Shown here: one piece after another, positions 6,522 through 6,588 of the stretch | How the letters are laid out: each line of letters begins with the position of its first letter | Position numbering within the stretch: the first letter of the stretch is position 1 | Program-made: the position numbers and the translations under genes | Notes under the pieces: model-generated | Seen by the model: only the letters and a program-made list of their open reading frames with translations | Database searches by the model: none | What the model was told of the DNA's origin: nothing | From: an uncultured Sphingomonadales bacterium | GTDB lineage: Bacteria; Pseudomonadota; Alphaproteobacteria; Sphingomonadales; Sphingomonadaceae | Direction of reading: 5' to 3' | Assembly (NCBI GenBank): GCA_937898535.1 | Contig: CALDKP010000028.1 | Coordinates: 1 to 6,588 of the forward strand | Length of the DNA: 6,588 bases

Positions 6522-6588
6522 TTAAGCTTTTTGGTCGAACGCAGCTTCGCCTGAGGCCTGCTGACGGTTAAGGCGCAAGCATAGACCG
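6522..6588 (-). CDS. possible 3' end of a converging minus-strand gene
   Basis: On the minus strand a frame is open from the right edge to a TAA at 6522-6524, giving 21 residues that end ...SGEAAFDQKA. The composition (Ala, Gln, Arg, Gly, charged end) is compatible with a real protein C-terminus, and a converging gene would fit the end of the plus-strand gene run. However, 21 codons without a stop are common by chance, and I recognise no family. If it is not coding, then 6446-6588 is simply an intergenic gap or the leader of a gene off-window. Confidence 0.25.
   Translation of the reverse strand, partial: GLCLRLNRQQASGEAAFDQKA

Noticed and set aside
6465..6524. Tiny plus-strand frames starting ATGGCTGTC and ATGAAATTT
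   Set aside because: Both end after about 8-9 codons and lack a ribosome binding site.

Overview
The window reads as ordinary chromosomal DNA of a Gram-negative bacterium, most likely an alphaproteobacterium and plausibly a sphingomonad. This rests on mid-range GC (judged by eye, not counted), the style of the GalU and RND proteins, two lipobox proteins and an RND pump. The taxon call is inference only. All five confident genes lie on the plus strand and are tightly packed. I see no mobile element, CRISPR array, tRNA or rRNA.

Layout: (1) 1-449 is the 3' part of an M48-family zinc metallopeptidase gene whose start lies left of the window. (2) 450-535 is a short non-coding gap with a small hairpin, a 10-bp palindrome and a 7-bp direct repeat; it may control the next operon. 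(3) 536-1591 encodes a lipid-anchored RND periplasmic adaptor, probably from a TTG start. (4) 1595-4663 encodes an RND inner-membrane permease of the AcrB-like (HAE) type with a complete proton-relay set. (5) 4668-5207 encodes peptide methionine sulfoxide reductase MsrA, only 4 nt after the permease. (6) 5239-6108 encodes GalU, UTP-glucose-1-phosphate uridylyltransferase. (7) 6140-6445 encodes a small, very charged lipoprotein of unknown function. (8) 6446-6588 holds an imperfect inverted repeat and, at the right edge, a minus-strand open frame that may be the 3' end of a converging gene.

How the genes may work together: adaptor, permease and msrA look like one transcription unit, with gaps of 3 and 4 nt. 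The adaptor and permease should form a tripartite efflux pump with an outer-membrane channel encoded elsewhere, since no TolC-like gene is visible. Its coupling to msrA suggests, as inference, that the unit answers a stress that both needs export and oxidises methionine. GalU supplies UDP-glucose for envelope or capsular polysaccharide, and the small lipoprotein follows it by 31 nt. Nothing here is clearly a novel system. The points most worth a second look are the pump-msrA coupling and the two-cysteine small lipoprotein.
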